Source: Verrucomicrobiaceae bacterium (GTDB lineage: Bacteria > Verrucomicrobiota > Verrucomicrobiia > Verrucomicrobiales > Akkermansiaceae). Taken from it: a stretch of DNA of 41,947 bases. The notes under the pieces are model-generated. The model was given only the letters and a program-made list of their open reading frames with translations. It ran no database searches and was not told the origin of the DNA. The position numbers and the translations under genes were made by a program. Every line of letters starts with the position of its first letter. The stretch's first letter is position 1. Below are positions 40,501 to 41,947 of the stretch, piece after piece. The stretch covers positions 1 to 41,947 of the forward strand of contig JAIXQH010000018.1 in NCBI GenBank assembly GCA_027484055.1, in the 5' to 3' direction.

Positions 40501-41567
40501 CTCGCACCCGCCTCGTCGCCTGCCGCGCCATCCGCTCCGCCGGCGGAGATCCGGTCAAGCTCGCCGGGAAAATGGCCTCCGACGCCTCGCCGATGGTCCG
40601 CCGCGAGATCGCCCTCAGCCTACGCGACGTTCCGGCGGAAAAGTCCGTGCCTTTCCTCGTGAAAATCGCCAAGCAGTTCGACGGCAAGGATCGCGCTTAC
40701 CTCGAAGCCTTCGGCCTTGGTAGCACCGGCAAGGAAGCCGCTGTTTACACCGCCCTCCGCAAGGACATGGCCGCCGCGCCCGACGCCTGGACCGATGCCT
40801 TCGCTTGGCTCGCTTGGAGGCTCCACCCGCCGCAGGCCGTCGCCGACCAGAAGGCCCGTGCGCTTTCGCCTAAGGTCAGCGCCGATCAGGTGAAATTGAC
40901 CCTCACCGCCCTAGGCTTCACCCCCAGCGCCGCCGCCGCCACCGCCATGATCCAGCTCGCGAACACCAAGGACTTCTCCCAGAAGGACCTCGCCTCCTGG
41001 TGGGTGAACAACCGCAAGGGCAACCTCTGGAAAGCCTTCAACGTGGACGTCATCCTCAAATCCATGGGCCAGGATCCGGCCAGCGTGAAGCTCGTCTCCG
41101 TGGAAATGCCGCCCGAACCCACCACCGCTCCCAAGCTGCCGCCCCTCGCTGAAATCCTGAAACTCCAGGGCGATGCCGAGCGCGGCAAGGGCGCCATCGC
41201 CGCCTGCTACATGTGCCACCACGTCGGCGACCTAGGCGTGGAATACGGACCCGACCTCACCACCTTCGGCAAGCAGCAGCCCAAGGAAGTCGTCATCAAC
41301 TCCATCCTCAACCCCTCAGCCGACATCTCCCACGGCTACGAAGGTTCCATCCTGAAAACCACCGATGGCATCACCATCACCGGCATGGTCCTCAGCGACG
41401 GCGATCCCGTCATCATGAAAACCCTTGGCGGCCAGGCCCAGACCATCGCCAAGTCCCGAGTCGCCAGCCTCAAGCCCTTGGAAAAATCCCTCATGTATGT
41501 CCCCGCCCAGCTCGGCCTCACCGCCCAGTCCATCGCCGACATCGCCGAGTATCTGAAAACCCGCTGA
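37503..41567 (+). CDS. ThuA / NPCBM / PVC-type dehydrogenase-propeller / heme-binding protein
   Basis: This secreted protein of about 1354 residues starts with a signal peptide (MIRKPLSSLARVAFACAIFSSQSHA). A ThuA-like domain follows (about 27-260, KIVFLAGGRSHGPGEHEF). Next come an NPCBM-like sugar-binding region (about 360-500, with GIGTHAAS) and a beta-propeller of the 'putative membrane-bound dehydrogenase' type (PTNIDFDAQGRLYVAEGVNYR onward, to about 930). HEAT-like repeats and a C-terminal cytochrome c-like domain with C1235-Y-M-C-H1239 complete it. This combination is a hallmark of Planctomycetes and Verrucomicrobia and is associated with oxidation of complex carbohydrates. The ATG at 37503 is chosen because it begins the signal peptide. 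It is monocistronic, with its own terminator. The substrate is unknown. Confidence 0.92.
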   Translation: MIRKPLSSLARVAFACAIFSSQSHAADKIVFLAGGRSHGPGEHEFRAGSMLLAKALNESGLDVRAEVISGWPADDKVLDDAKAIIIYADGTSVVGKGWEKVDKLAKGGTGLMFMHYAVHPTAAEGEKYYRPWIGGAFETDFSVNPHWVADLQALPNHPVSRGVNSLVEAYDEFYYNMRFPADRSQLLDLVTATPDRSRVKRYINLWNQHGVEGLDKKQTLMWGIQRPDGGRGVGFTGGHYHRNWAVDGFRTLVLNAIVWTAGLEVPAKGVPSKPLTEAELNANLDDKGKPANLKLVEAGEFKKIPAAAIQTEREAGFNSAKPPANAVSAAKPKSDTVKPVAESAEMNPGNTRLQEINASIAGAKELYLVVSDLGEMAFDWANWIDPKLILKGGKVVELTELKWRSEETSYGKSKVGKNIEGGTLSIDKKTYEKGIGTHAASIIVFDLPADVETFTAQVGLDDGGAFRDEKPTSADVKFQVFTQNPASMTDTFVPEDLFTLSDDKLEVTVWATTPQLYNPTNIDFDAQGRLYVAEGVNYRAGAKSRRPEGDRIVILEDSDGDGTTDKSDVFTQDPNLESPLGVAVLENKIIVSQPPDLLVYTDVNGDRKFDAAVDKREVLLTGFNARQHDHSLHSVTVGPDGQWNFNNGNCAGIFTDKSGKTFRMGSSYYQSGGGTWYSDTRSIAGQPSDDGNIWVGGFSVRMNPDGTNARIVGHNYRNSYEQALTSFGDMFQSDNDDPPACRVAEVMEGGNAGFSSADGQRSWNADKRPGQDTPTAEWRQEDPGTMPSGDVYGGGSPTGVAYYENGALGDKWQGLLLACEAGKNVVFGYLPVPDGAGFKLERIDFMTSNKEKQFAGSDFIGGAGKELKHLFRPADVTVGPDGALYVADWFDGRVGGHGTMDKSGSGTIYRIAPKGFKSVVPKFDLTTTAGQIAALKSPSVNVRNSGFTRLKAQGNKAVPAVSELLKDKNPYLAARAVWLLAQMGDSGMAAVVKLLGASDARTRLVACRAIRSAGGDPVKLAGKMASDASPMVRREIALSLRDVPAEKSVPFLVKIAKQFDGKDRAYLEAFGLGSTGKEAAVYTALRKDMAAAPDAWTDAFAWLAWRLHPPQAVADQKARALSPKVSADQVKLTLTALGFTPSAAAATAMIQLANTKDFSQKDLASWWVNNRKGNLWKAFNVDVILKSMGQDPASVKLVSVEMPPEPTTAPKLPPLAEILKLQGDAERGKGAIAACYMCHHVGDLGVEYGPDLTTFGKQQPKEVVINSILNPSADISHGYEGSILKTTDGITITGMVLSDGDPVIMKTLGGQAQTIAKSRVASLKPLEKSLMYVPAQLGLTAQSIADIAEYLKTR

Positions 41568-41594
41568 TCCCGGCGCAGCAATTCCTGACTCCCC

Positions 41595-41626
41595 AAAACC
41601 CCGGACTGTCCTAGTCCGGGGTTTTG
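41595..41626 (+). terminator. Rho-independent terminator after the PVC heme protein
   Basis: A perfect 13-bp stem (41595-41607 with 41613-41625, core CCCCGGACT/AGTCCGGGG) has loop GTCCT and ends in TTTT. Confidence 0.88.
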
Positions 41627-41870
41627 CATTTCAACGGACAGAAGGCAGCACCCACTGTCTCTCTTTCGGATATCCGCTAGAGCGAGTCGCCCGAAACCAC
41701 CCCATCCCAAACCTCCTGATAGCTGCACGCAACACGGGAAAAAACCTTGCTAAATCAAGGAATACTGACAGGTTGCGCACTGTGGCACGATGTCGGATAT
41801 CATGTCCCCAGATGCTACGAAAACTGCTGTTCTGCAAGAATTTTAGACCAAACCAAACAAACAAACGAAT
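41627..41870. other. Intergenic region before the right-edge gene
   Basis: No gene is seen. A GTGGCACG sequence near 41791 resembles half of a sigma-54 site, but the GC at the right distance is missing. The last 30 bases before the ATG are A-rich, with repeated CAAA. Confidence 0.4.
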
Positions 41871-41947
41871 ATGGGACCAATAGGAATGCCAGAATTAATA
41901 ATAATCCTCATCATGGGCATCATGGTGGCGGTAGTCGGAGTCCTACC
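41871..41947 (+). CDS. Start of a small membrane protein, possibly TatA-like (cut by window end)
   Basis: The first 25 codons read MGPIGMPELIIILIMGIMVA and continue hydrophobic to the window edge. An N-terminal GMPEL followed by a membrane helix is typical of TatA/TatB, the pore subunits of twin-arginine export. Other small Verrucomicrobia membrane proteins also begin this way, and the expected LFG after the helix is not visible here. If TatA, it would serve cargo such as the Tat-signal superoxide dismutase at 0.9 kb. The 3' end is missing, so the call is tentative. Confidence 0.5.
   Translation, partial: MGPIGMPELIIILIMGIMVAVVGVL

Noticed and set aside
41790..41806. TGGCACG near the right edge as a fourth sigma-54 promoter
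   Set aside because: The -12 GC is missing at the required spacing (GG-N10-GA), and no dyads precede it.

Overview
The window looks like a chromosome segment of a member of the Verrucomicrobiota (PVC group). This is inferred from gene content. A giant ThuA / PVC-type heme-binding protein carries a C-terminal CxxCH. The transcription factor GreA sits at the end of a ~610-residue protein, as it does in Chlamydiae and Verrucomicrobia. A long Ig-repeat protein, a prepilin peptidase with a large soluble insert, and a general lack of Shine-Dalgarno sequences also fit. No tRNA, rRNA or CRISPR array was seen.

Layout. 1-764: 3' part of a REP-associated (RAYT-like) transposase. 928-1644: Tat-exported Mn-type superoxide dismutase. 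1647-6031 (minus): a tight five-gene operon, in transcription order DUF3570 protein, ApbE-like protein, TlpA-like thioredoxin, DUF4266 lipoprotein with a Cys-Gly-Cys-Asn end, and Ig-repeat protein. 6183-10133 (minus): PEP carboxylase and 3-isopropylmalate dehydrogenase. 10257-15387 (plus): KH RNA-binding protein, glutaredoxin, ECF-like sigma factor with a putative membrane partner, GreA-fusion protein, enolase and a clear terminator.

15.5-22.8 kb is an accessory island. It holds an LRR-Roc-COR (Roco) GTPase gene, an unknown helical protein and a TIR/NB-ARC/TPR STAND protein. Between them lie long inverted-repeat elements, REP-like palindromes, a shared 60-bp segment and an array of T-tracts spaced 20-21 bp apart. 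22.8-25.1 kb carries a CbiX-like chelatase with a DR2241-type partner and a divergent lipoate ligase-like gene.

The most striking region is 25.1-31.9 kb. About 1.1 kb without a protein gene holds three tandem cassettes of ~310 bp. Each has paired 13-bp dyads, a sigma-54 type -24/-12 promoter with exact GG-N10-GC spacing about 95 bp downstream of the proximal dyad, and a ~105-nt structured RNA starting with an invariant 17-nt segment. RNAs 1 and 2 end in rho-independent terminators. RNA 3 keeps the fold with different bases. Immediately downstream are a 1435-residue hybrid histidine kinase and an NtrC-type sigma-54 activator (GAFTGA motif). The inferred circuit is kinase -> activator -> sigma-54 -> three sibling small RNAs, formally like LuxO/Qrr of Vibrio but with different sequences and in another phylum.

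32.0-41.9 kb returns to housekeeping: malate dehydrogenase, prepilin peptidase, small membrane protein, GH13 hydrolase, convergent mannose-6-phosphate isomerase, the PVC heme protein, and the first codons of a TatA-like or small membrane protein at the right edge. All calls come from reading the sequence; no database search or folding program was run.
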